Program-made: the position numbers and the translations under genes | Assembly (NCBI RefSeq): GCF_025698545.1 | Contig: NC_068569.1 | Span: forward strand, 8,928,001-8,992,000 | Length of the DNA stretch: 64,000 nucleotides | Reading direction: 5' to 3' | DNA from: Gossypium raimondii | Taxonomy: Eukaryota; Streptophyta; Magnoliopsida; Malvales; Malvaceae | The notes under the pieces: generated by a model | Database searches by the model: none | What the model saw: the letters and a program-made list of their open reading frames with translations, nothing else | Told to the model about the DNA's origin: nothing | Shown: positions 50,727 through 63,189 of the stretch, one piece after another | Numbering within the stretch: the stretch's first letter is position 1 | How the letters are laid out: every line of letters begins with the position of its first letter

Positions 50727-53700
50727 TCAAACGTATACTGCGTAGTCTGAGTCCTCTGTCCGGCGAGAAGTTGAAAGATCATCTCCCAGGTTCATGTTTG
50801 ATTGTTGAACTAATTGTATCAGTGACTGCACCACCTCCGACATCGCGGGCCGAAGCTTTGGATCCGACTGACACACACACACACACACAAATACCATTGT
50901 TATATTTATTATATACCATTACCACCCACTTTTGAACATGATGATTAAATCAATAAAAATAAGGGCGGGCGGGCATGTAGCGCCACCTTTACGCAGTGGG
51001 CAATAATATCAGCAAATGGAGAGAGTGATTTTGGAGGATACAGTCCCCTCAAGGCAGGATCCACCATTGCTGCTAGTGCATCGTTGTCTTGAAGCCGAGG
51101 GCTAGCCCATTTCACTAAGCACTGTTCTGTTTGTGGCCTTTTACTGTAAACCCAGAAAGCAATAGAATTAACCCACCCTGACGCTACTACACAATGTTAA
51201 CTTCAAATAGCTATATGATAATGGGACGGATGGAGTGGGGGATTTAGGCTCACTTGTCCAGGGGCATCCGACCCGTCAATAGTTCTAACATCACCACCCC
51301 GAAACTGTAAACATCACTCTTTAGCGTATAGGCTGAAGGCCTTGAACATTCTGGAGCATTATATCCCATTCCCAGGTTTTGGCTCGTACGCTGAAACCAT
51401 TACAATTTAATCCTTATTGCTAAAAGCATATATGAAATGAAAGCCATGAAGATACAATCTTTGTCTTTAAAACATTGTTTATAGGCTGAATTTCTAGAGA
51501 TGAAGACATGCCCTAATTTAGAGTGAAGGACATACATATATAAATTGTAGTCAAATATATAAAAGAGGAAGAAACTGCTACTAACCTGATGGAAGTGTGC
51601 CATACCATAGTCAGATAGGTGAGGAGTGAGTTCAAGATCAAGCAAAATATTGGATGACTTGATGTTCTTATGAACTATGGGTGGAGAACAAACGTCGTGG
51701 AGATACCTGAACAATGCAAATGCTCACCACTGGATTCGAAGTTAAAAGAAAGAGCAGCTAAAGGAGATTGTGAGGAGAATGCAAAAAATCATACAAGGTA
51801 AGAAAATAGAAAAGAAAGTAAAAAGACTTACTCAACAGCCCTGGCTGCACCTAAAGCAATTGAGACTCTGGTATTCCAAGTGAGGGGTTTGCTGAAATCA
51901 TCTGATACGTGTAGGAACTCATGAAGTGAGCCATTCCTGTAATGGTCATAAACCAACAGATAATTCCCCCGCTCTGAGCAATACCCAACAAATTCAGCAA
52001 TGTTTGGATGGTGAAGCTTTGAGATGTTTGCAACAATTTCTGCAAATCCCTCTGGCTTCTCGCCTTGTATAAGTATGGGATCTATCTTTTTCACCGCTAA
52101 AACCTGTTGCAAATATATGCATACGTACAAGAAAGTGCATATGACTACAATGATATGAAGAACAACAAAAAGGTAGGAACAGTCACGTACCTTGCCATCT
52201 TCACATTTCGCCCTATAAACACGTCCAATGTTGCCCTCACCCTGGAGGTTCCTCGATGCAAAATCACCAGTTGCATTCTGTAAATCCGCCAAAGAATAAG
52301 CAATAACAGGAGCAGAGGTGCTGCTTCTGCCTTTTAGCCGGCTTGTTTGCTCACTTACACTAGACCCACGACCTGAAACTGAACGATTAAGTCCCATTGG
52401 TCCTGATATCTGCAAAGACGCTTGATCTAGTGTAACACCTGACTGGATTGTTTTTAAACCTGTCACCATCACAAATCATATAATCAGTTCAATTCATCGC
52501 AGATCCATCTAAAACGTGTTTTTTAAAGCCATTTTTTTTCAAGAAATGGATACCTTTTGATTCTTTTACATTGCTAACATATTGTGCACCTGCTAACTCT
52601 CGTGACTGAAAGGGAGTATTATCTTTAGTCCCAGTGTTCCTCTCTTCATCGAGAAATTGTGAGGATGGATGAGCAGCCTTTCGCCTTGCGAACACTGCCA
52701 TAAGAGCAGCGAACACCAACATTGCACCTAAACATGACCCGGCTACAATTGCTACATTCCGAACAAGTTTAGATTTCTCCCCGTCGTCTTTGTTGTCTTG
52801 ATCTTCTTTGGCGTTGGGATGTCGGTGGCGCACACCAGGCGGTGGAGGCGGAGCCTTCCCTGTCGACCATGAATTTCCGCCCGTTCTTCCAATAACAGAT
52901 AAGATTGCAAGTCAGGAAACGACCTTTCACATCCACTGCAACAATGATTAAACAAACAAAATTTTGTAGGATAAACTCACTTCAGGCTGCGAATGCCCTT
53001 CAACTCATTAGGAATCCATCCACTAAATTTGTTGTTTTCAACATTCCTGCCATGAAAGAAAGAAAAAAAAAAGGTGGGTTGATAAGAATAATTGAAAACC
53101 ATCATTTTCAACAAAGTTTAGGTGCCGGTCATGTACAGATCTTCTATAGGAAGGTCGGCAAGGACATTTAGTGTTCCAGTTAATTGGTTGTTCTGCAGAC
53201 GCCTGAATAATTGAAAACAAAAGTTAGCAACCATGGCCTCGACAGAGTATAATATGAAAACCTTTGCACTTACAAAGTGTTTAAATTTGTAAGATTTGCA
53301 AAAGAATTCGGAAGCTTATCAGTCAGTTCGTTGTTGGATAAATCACTGCATATCAGCTCCTATGTTAGCAATACAGTACTAACCCTACGTCTAAGCTCTA
53401 AAGCTATGTAAATAGAAAGAGGAGTTTTCAGAAATTATATACTTACAATGATTTAAGTTTTTTAACTTTGGCGAACATATCGCTCAAGGTTCCGTCGAGT
53501 TTATTATTGCTTAGATTTCTTCATAAACCAACCAAATAGTTAGTTATGGTTAAAAAACTGATGAAATTGTAATGAAAAATAGATGGATGGAATGCAACCA
53601 ATTATTTTGACTTACATGCTTTCGATGTTGGACATCTGAGATATCGAATAAGGCACATTGCCAGTAAATTGATTATGAGAAAGGTTTCTGCATGTAAATT

Positions 53701-54763
53701 GAGCTCATAATACATGATATGTGTGATAAATCAAACCAATGAAATTCATATATTCAGGGATATGGTATTTGGAGGATTTTTAAAAGTCATGCCCATGTAT
53801 TCATGTGTCGAACATGAGAGACAAAAGGTGACTTACATTCGAACAGCATTGGGAGGTAGTTGATATGGAATTTGATCATTAAGGTTGTTCTTGCTCACAT
53901 CACTGTACTATGACAAACAATGCATTGCCTTCAGAATTCAGATTATGTCCTCTTACAGGGAAGAAAAGTAAAACAAATACAAAAGGGAATAGATTATCTA
54001 ACAAAAAAAAAACCTATCTCTAGAAGCAAATTCTCACAGGGAAGTGAGTGAAGTCAAGTTTGATAGCTGGTAGCCCAATTCTCCATTGAGTCCATAGTTA
54101 GATAAGCTTCTGCAAAGTTTAAACCCAATCAAATACATATATATACAAGAATGCTATGCAAGCCTACTTTAAGAGACAGATAATGGGGAAAAACATACAT
54201 CTCAGTTACACGAGAGCCTGAGCATTTGACCCCTTGCCAGGAATCGCTACAAGGGTCACCGCCACTTACCCTCCAACCACTTAGTTGTGATGGAGCTTTT
54301 AGGCTTTTAAACATCACATTAAGGGCATTAACTACAAAATACAATTAACAAGTTTCAGAATATATATATACATGGATTAGATGCTAATGTGATGCACCGG
54401 GTTGTAACCCCCAAATGTATGAGATGTCATCCCTTTTAAGGATGGCTGTGAACTAAGTGTGATAAAACCCGATTTCATTTCCTTTTTCCAAAACATATGG
54501 AACCCATTTTTCATATTGCATGAGTTAGATAAACGTATCAATGGCTTTACATTAGCATCTAATTGTATTATCCCCGTGAGCATAGTTTTGCTAAATATAA
54601 ACACATCATTAGCAAATAGCATGCAAAAATCTAAATTAGTGTACAACAAATGAAGTTGAATAATGATGATACATATACCATCTCGGCTATCAGTCCATGA
54701 ATGAACCAATGAAATCAAGGTCCCAAAGGAAAGAAGCAAGTATCCTACAACAAAACGATGCAT
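50727..54763 (-). CDS. STRUBBELIG-receptor-family (SRF) LRR receptor pseudokinase
   Basis: Sixteen exons: 54763-54679, 54331-54199, 54109-54038, 53902-53837, 53687-53616, 53518-53447, 53345-53274, 53202-53137, 53046-52981, 52885-52554, 52459-52191, 52103-51832, 51706-51586, 51390-51254, 51143-50987, 50867-50727. They splice to 710 residues. Order: signal peptide (about 1-22), SUB domain with [19 protein letters not shown], about six LRRs each encoded by its own 66-72-bp exon, a Pro-rich APPPPPG stretch, a membrane helix (about 278-300), a Ser-rich linker and a kinase-like domain. The glycine loop is GEGNIG (419-424) and Lys440 is present. HRD reads HKN (538-540) and DFG reads DYG (558-560), so the domain is probably catalytically dead, as is usual in SRFs. 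These act in cell-surface signalling for tissue patterning or cell-wall sensing. Which SRF it is cannot be told. A (TG)n run forms the last acceptor tract. Confidence 0.92.
50868..50890 (-). repeat. (CA)n microsatellite forming the SRF intron 15 acceptor tract
   Basis: On the transcribed strand this reads TGTGTGTGTGTGTGTGTCAG directly before exon 16, so the microsatellite itself serves as the polypyrimidine region. Confidence 0.75.
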
Positions 54764-55747
54764 GTTCCTATGCAAAATTGGCAAAGAAAAGGAAGAGGAA
54801 AATAGGTTTATTATTAGTATTATTATTATTATTATTTCCTATGCTAATATCAAATGCAGGAACCAAAAAGAGTTGGAGGAGGAGCTGAAGAAAGAAAGAA
54901 TAAACATCTAAAAGGGGAAAAATAATATAAACTGTTTTGGTATTGTCTTAGCATTTTCTGTTTCGTATTGAAGGGCTCAAGTCTGTTTTAGGTTTTAATT
55001 TTTTAATTTATTTATTTTTTAAAAATTTCTTCAAAGGGGTTTGCTAAATTTGGTGAAGAGAAAAGTACAACTAATTGCAAAGAGCGGAAGGCGAGGAGAA
55101 ATAACTCATCAGAGCCTTTCAATGTTTTACGGGACTTGGTATAACACTTTTTTGCAGCTTTCTCTAACTGTCACCTTTGATTAATACACATGACTCATCT
55201 TTCCAGCCTTTGTCTGAGGCTGACCTAAGAATTTTTCTTAACTCCATTTTTTTATTTTCTTTTTCTTTTTCCTACTCTTTCGGGACTTAAGATCACTTTA
55301 AAATTGTATACCAACACTGGTCCAACCAGATTGAATTAAACAAATATATATGCAAAAGATTTGTGTTTATCATAAACTCAACTCTGGCATGCTATTGTTT
55401 TAACTGTCCATCCCTTCATATGTTGGGTTTATTAGTTGCATGATTATTAATATGCAATCCCGTGAATGTGCTGGATTGTAAGATCCTTTTGATGCAAGTC
55501 GAGGCTGTAATCTGCATGCTGCAACTTAAAGTTCATGAACTGCAGTGATTAGCATTAGATAGAATCTGGGTTTAAGTTCATTTACAATAACCAAAACATA
55601 TATTATACAATATAAAACTGGGGTTTCACATCTTTAACAATGCTATTCCTCCGACTCTGTAGTTAAACTTCAACTAAGTTCAATAAGTCCATGTAACAAA
55701 GAGCATCTTTAAAAAAACCATCAAAATTAGTTGCAGAGTCGGGTGCC
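54764..55747. other. SRF upstream region and START gene downstream region
   Basis: About 1 kb with an (ATT)n microsatellite at about 54811-54835, some 50 bp upstream of the SRF start codon. No other gene is seen. Confidence 0.6.
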
Positions 55748-58700
55748 TCAAGTTTGCATGCTTTGGCTTGATCTATCACCACGCTTTCTCAATTTTGTTA
55801 AGATGTATGCCATTGCAACTTTAGCACCCAGGCCAGAGTGACCGCGAGACAGGCAGATCACACCCCCAATAACAAGCAAACTTTTTGCTACAAACTTTTT
55901 CGACGGTTTTCTTGATAGCCTTTTCTCCCTGGGTTTATCATTAACTGGTTCAAAAGTGGCCATCGAGGCAGAGACAGCTGGAAGTGCATCACCGTTTATC
56001 ATATCTAATTCAGGTGGAACCTATATACAGACATGTTAATAATCATCAGTTCAAGAGTTGCTCTGAAGATAATATCACCAGAAAAAGCTCTCTCTCTTTT
56101 TTAGTAAGAAGAAGCAGAAGTTCAATTATGTGTTTCCATAACCATAGTTTATTTCAATAAATTATTTTGACAATGTAAGGACTAAACTAGATACAGCCTC
56201 AGTTAAAATGACTAGTTCATAAAGGTAGATTATTAAGGCAAAATCGCTCGATAGTGCAATAGAAGAGTGCCAAAAATGCAGAGGATCTGGATATATACAT
56301 TCATCCTATAAACTTCTATAATGTCAAATACTGGTTTATACATAGGGTTATACCAAGGTGTAGTAAGATCGCTCAAGTCTCAGACATTCTCCCTAGGCCT
56401 AGACTGCTCCTGCATATGGTCCTCGCATCCCACGTTTTTTATTTGTACTTCTGCTATAAAGATAACCTATCTTATTAATTTCTCAAAAACGCTAATGATA
56501 AGATATAAAGATAGATAACCTATCTTATTCATTTCTCCAAACACCAGTCTTCAACTCACTTGAAGGAAACCAAGATAAAGGGGTATGTTCCTCTATGACA
56601 TAATAAAGTCAAATGCATACTTTTAAGGTTAACTGTTTTATCTTGGACTAAGTGTGAGTGTTGGACATGGATAAGTGTTCGACACGGGTCTTTAACTGTT
56701 TCATCTTGGACTAAAGAAATTAACAGAGTTATTGCAAAACATGATCACAATTAAAAAACAGGATTATATATACAAATATTTTATATATTTGTTCATTATG
56801 GTAATGCAGACCTTCTGAATCAGAGTGGATGGTGAAACAGATGGACTAGTCGGAGGATGGCTGATCACAGCATACTTGCGTAATGCATTATCCATCTTAC
56901 ATACATAACTCCATATGCCCTTTGCAAATGCTAGTTTTGCCATTTCCACATTCAGACCAGCATCTTCTTGGTGAAACATTCTGATCTCAGAGGCATCTCT
57001 ACCGGGTACTGTACAAATAACATTACAGTTCAGAATCATAAATAGTCAAGCAATAATGGGAACCAAAGAGAGAGAGAGAAAGAAGTATATAGGTACAGCA
57101 TCCGTTATTCCCTCCCAAAAATTTAATACTTTCAATGCCTTGGGTAGAAATACTGCAGCATTAAGAAATGCACCGTCATTAATGACACAAACCAGAGTCC
57201 AACAAGCCTCAATTTCGGTTACAGGATTCATTATTCATTATTTTTTTCATTGCAGAGGGGGGGGGCGGGGAGGGGCTGTCGCTGGCAGGACCACATTGTG
57301 CAAGTACATAATTCGACTTTAAGAAAACAACTTCCTGACAAATTGCATGGCTCCAACAAGAAACCACCAACTCTTTATGTTTCTTAGTTAGGGTTAGACA
57401 AATATATGAGGTACTTGCCTTTCCTGATTTGCCAACCGGATCTAAAATATCCTACGCGGACGTACTTCTTCCGTCTTGGTGCAGATGGATGTTCACATTC
57501 CTAGTCAATCATAACAAGAATTACAAAAAACAAAAAATTAACCATGATGTGGTAGTAAGCATAAATAGGACTGCTATGGAAAAACATTGAATATTTGTGT
57601 GAAGCAATTTTTTATGGTACATGTATTAGAGTTATAAACTCTGGGTATTTGCAAGAACCAGGTTTAGAAGTTAGAACCCCAAACCTAAGGGAGCTCCACC
57701 CTACTATCATTCCTGAACAGAATAAAAACTTTCCTCAAATGACAGCATGAGATACAATATTCCATGATCTCTATTGGGTCAATGATTGTATACCCATGAG
57801 CCGTTAATTAGCATGTGCTAGATGTGGATAAATTCCAATATTAATAACTTTCAGCATAAAATACGTACATCTCTTTCACATTAAAGATACTGCCAATCAT
57901 GTTCTTAATCCTTAATATCAGCCATAGAACTTCCAGTTTCCAGAAGAATATGAATCTGATATGAACTCAATATGATGAAAGAAGTTTCAGCGATAGTCAC
58001 CTTGATAAAACAGTAGAATGTTCTATCTTTTCCCTCCCACAATCTCCACGCAAGAACATACTCTCTGGGTGTCAAAAGGGGAAACTTCTTTATTGTGCAG
58101 CCAATTTCAATCCCATTTGTTGTGTTCATCTGCAGCTGCACATGATCAATCACCGTTTTATCCCACTGCTTTCTATAATTATTGTCCATATAGAAGTCCC
58201 TCAGAAGCTCCGGAGAGCAACCCTCAAATACAGTCGTGCTCAGGTATTTTAGTGGTTTATTCTGCAATTAACAACAAGAAACATAACTTTCAGTTGCTTC
58301 ACCACTTAAAATTACATACTAGCCTGGACCTGCTGTACACAGATTGTATTTCTAGCTTAAACCCAAGTCCACCAGCAGGTCAAATTAGAGTAACCTTAAG
58401 TGCAATGATTTAGCATATACAAGTAAATGGTTGAAAATACTAATTTTATAAAATTTCGCTACACTGTTATTATAGATGAACTAAGCAAATCAAAGTACAC
58501 AAAACCTTAGGTCTGCAGCATTTGGCCTTGTAGGATAAAGAGTTGGTTTTCTTATCAATTACAGTCTCCCATTTCTCGTCCTCATCGAGCTTCTCATCCA
58601 GATTATCAATCAAAAACTTCAAGTCTGAATCAGATACAATCTCTGGGATTCTACAGGTACCAAAAACACAAACTCCAAATCAGTTAAAAGTCAAGGTAAC

Positions 58701-59428
58701 ATTGATATCCCCTCCATATTAAGTAAAAAAAAAAAAAAGAATTGTTTAATTTCCCACTGTTAATAGTTGAATTTATTGGAGATTGCCCTAGAGAAAATTT
58801 CCCCCACCATAATTAAGGTAAAGGAAAATGTCTAATTAAGAAAACATTATAATATATTCCCGAAAGAGCATGTTGTTCATATTTTGACAATAAAAGTTGC
58901 AGATAAGAAGATTACAAGAAAATTCAATTAATTTCACTTCAGAAAATCAAAGAAAAAAAAAACATATCATACTAGAAAGGGTAATAGAAGAGCAAGCATA
59001 AATTTAAGGAATAAATTAATTCAAGAATTGACGAAGAGTGATGCAAAACCCAGAAACATAGATGCAAAATCCAAACAGATTCTTCAACAACAAAAAAAAA
59101 AAAAAAAAGGAAGAAGAAGATTTAAAAGAAATTGAACCTCAATTAAGCAACCCAAAAAAAAATTTTGAGTGAGAGAGGTGACAAACTGAATGAAATAAGA
59201 GGAAGCAAGATTAAATAAAGCATAAAAAAGTTACCTTGATTGAGATTCAGGAAGGGAAGTGGATGAAGAAGGAGAAGGAAGATGAAGAACGGAAGGAGGA
59301 GGAAAGAATTTAGAGTAAAGTTTCTTGGAAAGATGAAAAAAGAGAATAAGAAGAAGAGTAATAAGAGTGGCTCTGAGGTTAAGGATGCACCAAAATTCCA
59401 TTGAAGAAACACTTGCCATCATCCCCAT
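55748..59428 (-). CDS. Membrane-anchored START-domain lipid-transfer protein
   Basis: Six exons: 59428-59235, 58650-58506, 58261-58001, 57500-57419, 57008-56812 and 56020-55748. They splice to 383 residues. An N-terminal hydrophobic helix (about 13-33) is followed by a Pro/Ser-rich linker. The START-like domain (about 70-280) contains YLSTTVFEGCSPELLRDFYM, RKQWDKTV, TPREYVLAWR and GRDASEIRMFHQEDAGLN. A second hydrophobic stretch (about 340-350, SLLVIGGVICL) lies near the basic C-terminus. This matches a small plant family annotated as polyketide cyclase/START lipid transport, whose ligand is not known to me. Intron 4 (57009-57418) uses a GC donor (AAAG then GCAAGT). Two other Met codons (residues 3 and 4) could also start. 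A lipid or sterol ligand is family-level inference. Confidence 0.87.
56459..56715. repeat. Two small direct repeats in START-gene intron 5
   Basis: GATAACCTATCTTATT.ATTTCTC occurs at about 56461 and 56514. AACTGTTT.ATCTTGGACTAA occurs at about 56631 and 56695. Both lie inside the intron 56021-56811. Confidence 0.6.
57257..57275 (+). repeat. G-run tract in START-gene intron 4
   Basis: Three G runs (9, 4 and 4) separated by single bases. The tract could form a G-quadruplex on the plus strand, and the pre-mRNA would be C-rich. Confidence 0.7.
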
Positions 59429-62400
59429 TTCTCAAACACTTGCCTTCCCCTTAATAATAGGTTTCCCCATCTTCACTGCAGTGTTGGGAGAAATGTCTAC
59501 TTTATTCTCAAGAAAAAATTAAAAAACTTTAATTAATTAATTAATTATTTATTTATTTATTTATTTTTAAATCTGTCTACTCTTTATATTAAAACTAGAT
59601 TTTGAGACACACCCTTGTGGTGAGTTTTTTTCTTTTAATTTAGTTTTTAGAGAAAGAAAAGGTACTAAAATGGCCATTTTTAATTAAAAATTCAGTGGAA
59701 AAAGGTAAAATATTGAAGAAAATAAAATTTTGATAATTATTATTTCAAATGTTATTAGATAATATTTGAAAATCAGGATTTCAGAATTTAGATTTAGATT
59801 TAAAAATAGTATAAATTGGGTAGTAAATTATTTAGAAATATAATATTTATTATTATTTTTAAATCCATTGATTTGTTAGAAGTTTGTTTAATAATGAATT
59901 TGAAATATTTAAAATATTTTTAAATTTGATAAATTCATATTTTATATCTTTTATAATATCAATTAGTTTGTCAATTTCATTTTTACTATTTACTTAATAA
60001 TTAAAATTCAAATTCAAATTTTCAAATCCAAGCTCTTAAAGAGAGCATTATTATTATTTTATATAATATTATTTCGGTAACCTCTAAGAGTTTTAGAATT
60101 TGAATATAGATTTCAAAAATAGTAGAACTATTTTAAAATGTAGCATTTGTGATTAATTTTTAAATTTATGGATTTGTTAAATCCGTGGTCCGCATGAGTT
60201 GCGGAACTGTTCAAAGCAAGCCGGAGTTAAAAGAAAGGCAACGTCTGAGCTTGGTGAGTTATCGGAGGGGCTTCCACCCAAGGAAGAGGTGAGTTTGTTA
60301 TCGGACTTAGAGGAAAAAGTTGCGAATTTAATAATGAATTTAAATTTTTTTAAAAATATTTTTGAATTTTATAAATTTATGCTTTTAATATCTTTAAAAT
60401 CTATATTATATTGAATATTAACTAATTTGTAAATATATATATTTCATTCTTTCCATTTACATCATAAATGAAATCTAAATAAAATTTTCATATTCATATT
60501 CTCAAACCATACATAAAATGGTTCTAAAAGTTTCTTTCCATCTGTCTAATACTTTGATTAAATGTGATTTAAATATTATAATTTTACCCAAATAGTTTTA
60601 AGGTCTTGCAATATATCCTTATGGTGTTTTTTTAATAAAAAATAAAAAAAATTATTTATTTTTCTTTAAGCAATTCGATCCTTCTCTTTTGTTTTGGCCA
60701 ATGGCGATCTCAACTTTCGAGTTGGCTATTGTCCGTCTTTTTCTCACTCCTATCAACCCTTTTTTTTCCTCGTTATTCACTCCATGTGTCTTTTTTTATT
60801 TTCAATTTACAAATATATTTTGTGGGTATTTTTGTTGTCTTCGGTTGTGATGGAGAAATAATGGTGTTTGTTGTCGTTGATACTCCACCAAGCATCAACA
60901 GTTTCTCTTGTGAAGTGGATGACTCTTTGTCTGTTTCTTAATTTGTTTCTGCTTTTAGAGTATTTCAGAAGAATAAATGATTTCACAAGTCGATTTGAAC
61001 TCTTATTTAATAAATATTTCACTTTTAGAAGTTTGTGTCCACTTTTGTAGCACGTTTTTTAACTTGCTTATACATGTATTCTTATTTTTATAAGTGATTT
61101 TAGGGACGGTTTTGTCGTCGTCCTCTCCAGTTTGGTGAATGCTTAATTCTTTTGTCGATTTTTGCCCGCCGCTTTGGGCCATTCGAAGTTGATTTCCTTA
61201 TCGTATTAAATACTTGCAATCAATTCAGATATATTATGCTTGAGTTATAACAAAGCTAATTGTCAACATATTATAATATTTTATTGATGCTGAAGCTAAA
61301 GTCTTTATTATATTGATGAAATTTGTCGCTTGTAATTTGTTTTTCCCCTAAATTTACTTAAAAAAAAGTATATCTTAATTCTGCTTATAAAAAATTATCT
61401 ATATATTTTATTTAAAAACTAAAATGATCTATATTTAACTATTTCAAAAGCATAACTGAAAATTAAATGAATTGATTTTAAGTAAAAACTCTTATCCAAA
61501 TTCAATGATGTAAATCTGAAATCAAATGATTCAAATAAAACAAACAGAAATCAATTCAGATCAATCACCACCTTTTCTTTCTCATTTTATTTTTATATAG
61601 AAAATCAGGTTTTTTTTCAGAAAATATTACAATCTTTTGAGTTTGAATTAATGCAGTTAATATCCTACCTATTAGTTTATTATTTTTGTTTTGATTTCGA
61701 TACATACAAGCTTCAGTGTACTATTTCGGATTTACCAATATTTTTAAATTTTTTCATACATATATTTATAATTTAAATTTTAGTTTGTTGATAAATTATA
61801 TATACATTTGAAAATTTTTCACATATCTATTTATAGTTTAATTTTTAATTTCTTTATAAATTATATATTATCTATACATGTAAATATATCTTAATTACAT
61901 CTATATAAATATAAGTTTTAAATTTATAAATTAGGTTCAACAATTTAATTTAATAACTATTAATTTTAAATGTAATTATAGATAAATAAAATGGTTAAAA
62001 AATTTAAAATTAATTTAAAATATTACAATTTTATATGGATTGGTGCGCACTAATATAAGTCAGTATTGATTGAAATGGTTGAAACACGCCAAAATTTTAA
62101 CTCAAATAGAACATATAAGACTTGATATCAGTGAAATAAGAACCAATTCCCAATTTTTAATCTTAAATATAAAATAAAAAAAGGGTTGCATGACAGCTCA
62201 TTGAAGGGAACAAAGCAAAGAATTTGTCAGCATTTGATAATACCGTTAATGTCGTATCAAAACAAAAAAGAAGATTCTGAAGTCCAAAGTCTGGGTGGGA
62301 GCTAATAATATTTAGAGCCGAGTAAATTTCATTTGGTTGAGAATATTCAGCAAAGTAGTTGTCACCATCATATAGTAGATAAGAGGATATGCATCAACGA

Positions 62401-63189
62401 ACAGATACTTGGCCAAGCGAGGGAGGGAGGGTCCCACCTACTTCTTGTGGTTCATCCTCTACTCTCTAATAAGGCAGCAACAACACACACCCATATCCAA
62501 CTCCTTTCCACTTTTTCTTTTCAACTAAACCTAATAAGCTGCCTCTTTTCACTTGTTCAAGGCTTCCATCCCTTGGAGCCCAAGTATAAAGTAAATTGAT
62601 TGCCCAAAAATTCTCCTTCATACAACCCCCCCCCCCTTTACGTTTGTCTAAATTCGAGTTCAAATAGGTAGAGCAATCTAAACAAGCTACTATCATCATG
62701 TAATCAAATTCAAAGTGATAACATATAGCCTACATAAATATCAGTAACAAAGTACAATTCCTAATAATAACAAATGAAGAATGCTAAGAGCGAAGAGAAA
62801 GAAACCAAAAGATTGCATAACAGTAACACCATTTGCTGTATTCTTTATTAAACTGCCTGGAAAGATGAACAACTTTACAAAAAGCATGATATCAGCCAGT
62901 ATCTTTCACTAATCTCACCCACGAAATCAAAGCAAAAGGTTGAAGGAAAAGAAAGTAAAAGAAAACTAACAGACTACAGTTACCGTTAAACTCAGAAGCC
63001 AAATCTTACATATGAAGCAAATCAGCCCCATACGACTTTGTTCAAATACGGATGCACTCCAACAGAATTTCACCAAATGAGAGATCCAACTTTGCATAAT
63101 AATTTTTTTTTTTTTAAAAGAAGCTGAAAAAGATGTTTGTGTCACATACAGTAAACAAAGGCTGCCCGAAACTCCCTGAATGCTTATTC
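59429..63189. other. Gene-poor region with an AT-rich duplication and a gag-like fragment
   Basis: 3.8 kb. Two related AT-rich blocks lie at about 59780-59960 and 60100-60410, and the second contains the fragment at about 60181-60320. A C13 run lies near 62625. No gene with family resemblance is seen. The START gene's promoter lies at the left end. Confidence 0.6.
60184..60330 (+). pseudogene. Retrotransposon gag-like fragment
   Basis: A GC-richer island in AT-rich DNA. It encodes RGPHELRNCSKQ, which resembles the second half of a CCHC zinc knuckle (G-x-H-x4-C), followed by a charged stretch ending SDLEEKVA. A stop lies directly upstream in frame and the frame degrades downstream. It has no start, no first Cys pair and no neighbouring pol domain, so it is a fragment, not a gene. 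Confidence 0.45.

Noticed and set aside
60729-61022. Short open frames near 60.7-61.0 kb on both strands
   Set aside because: They have no similarity to known families, no promoter context, and overlap each other antisense.
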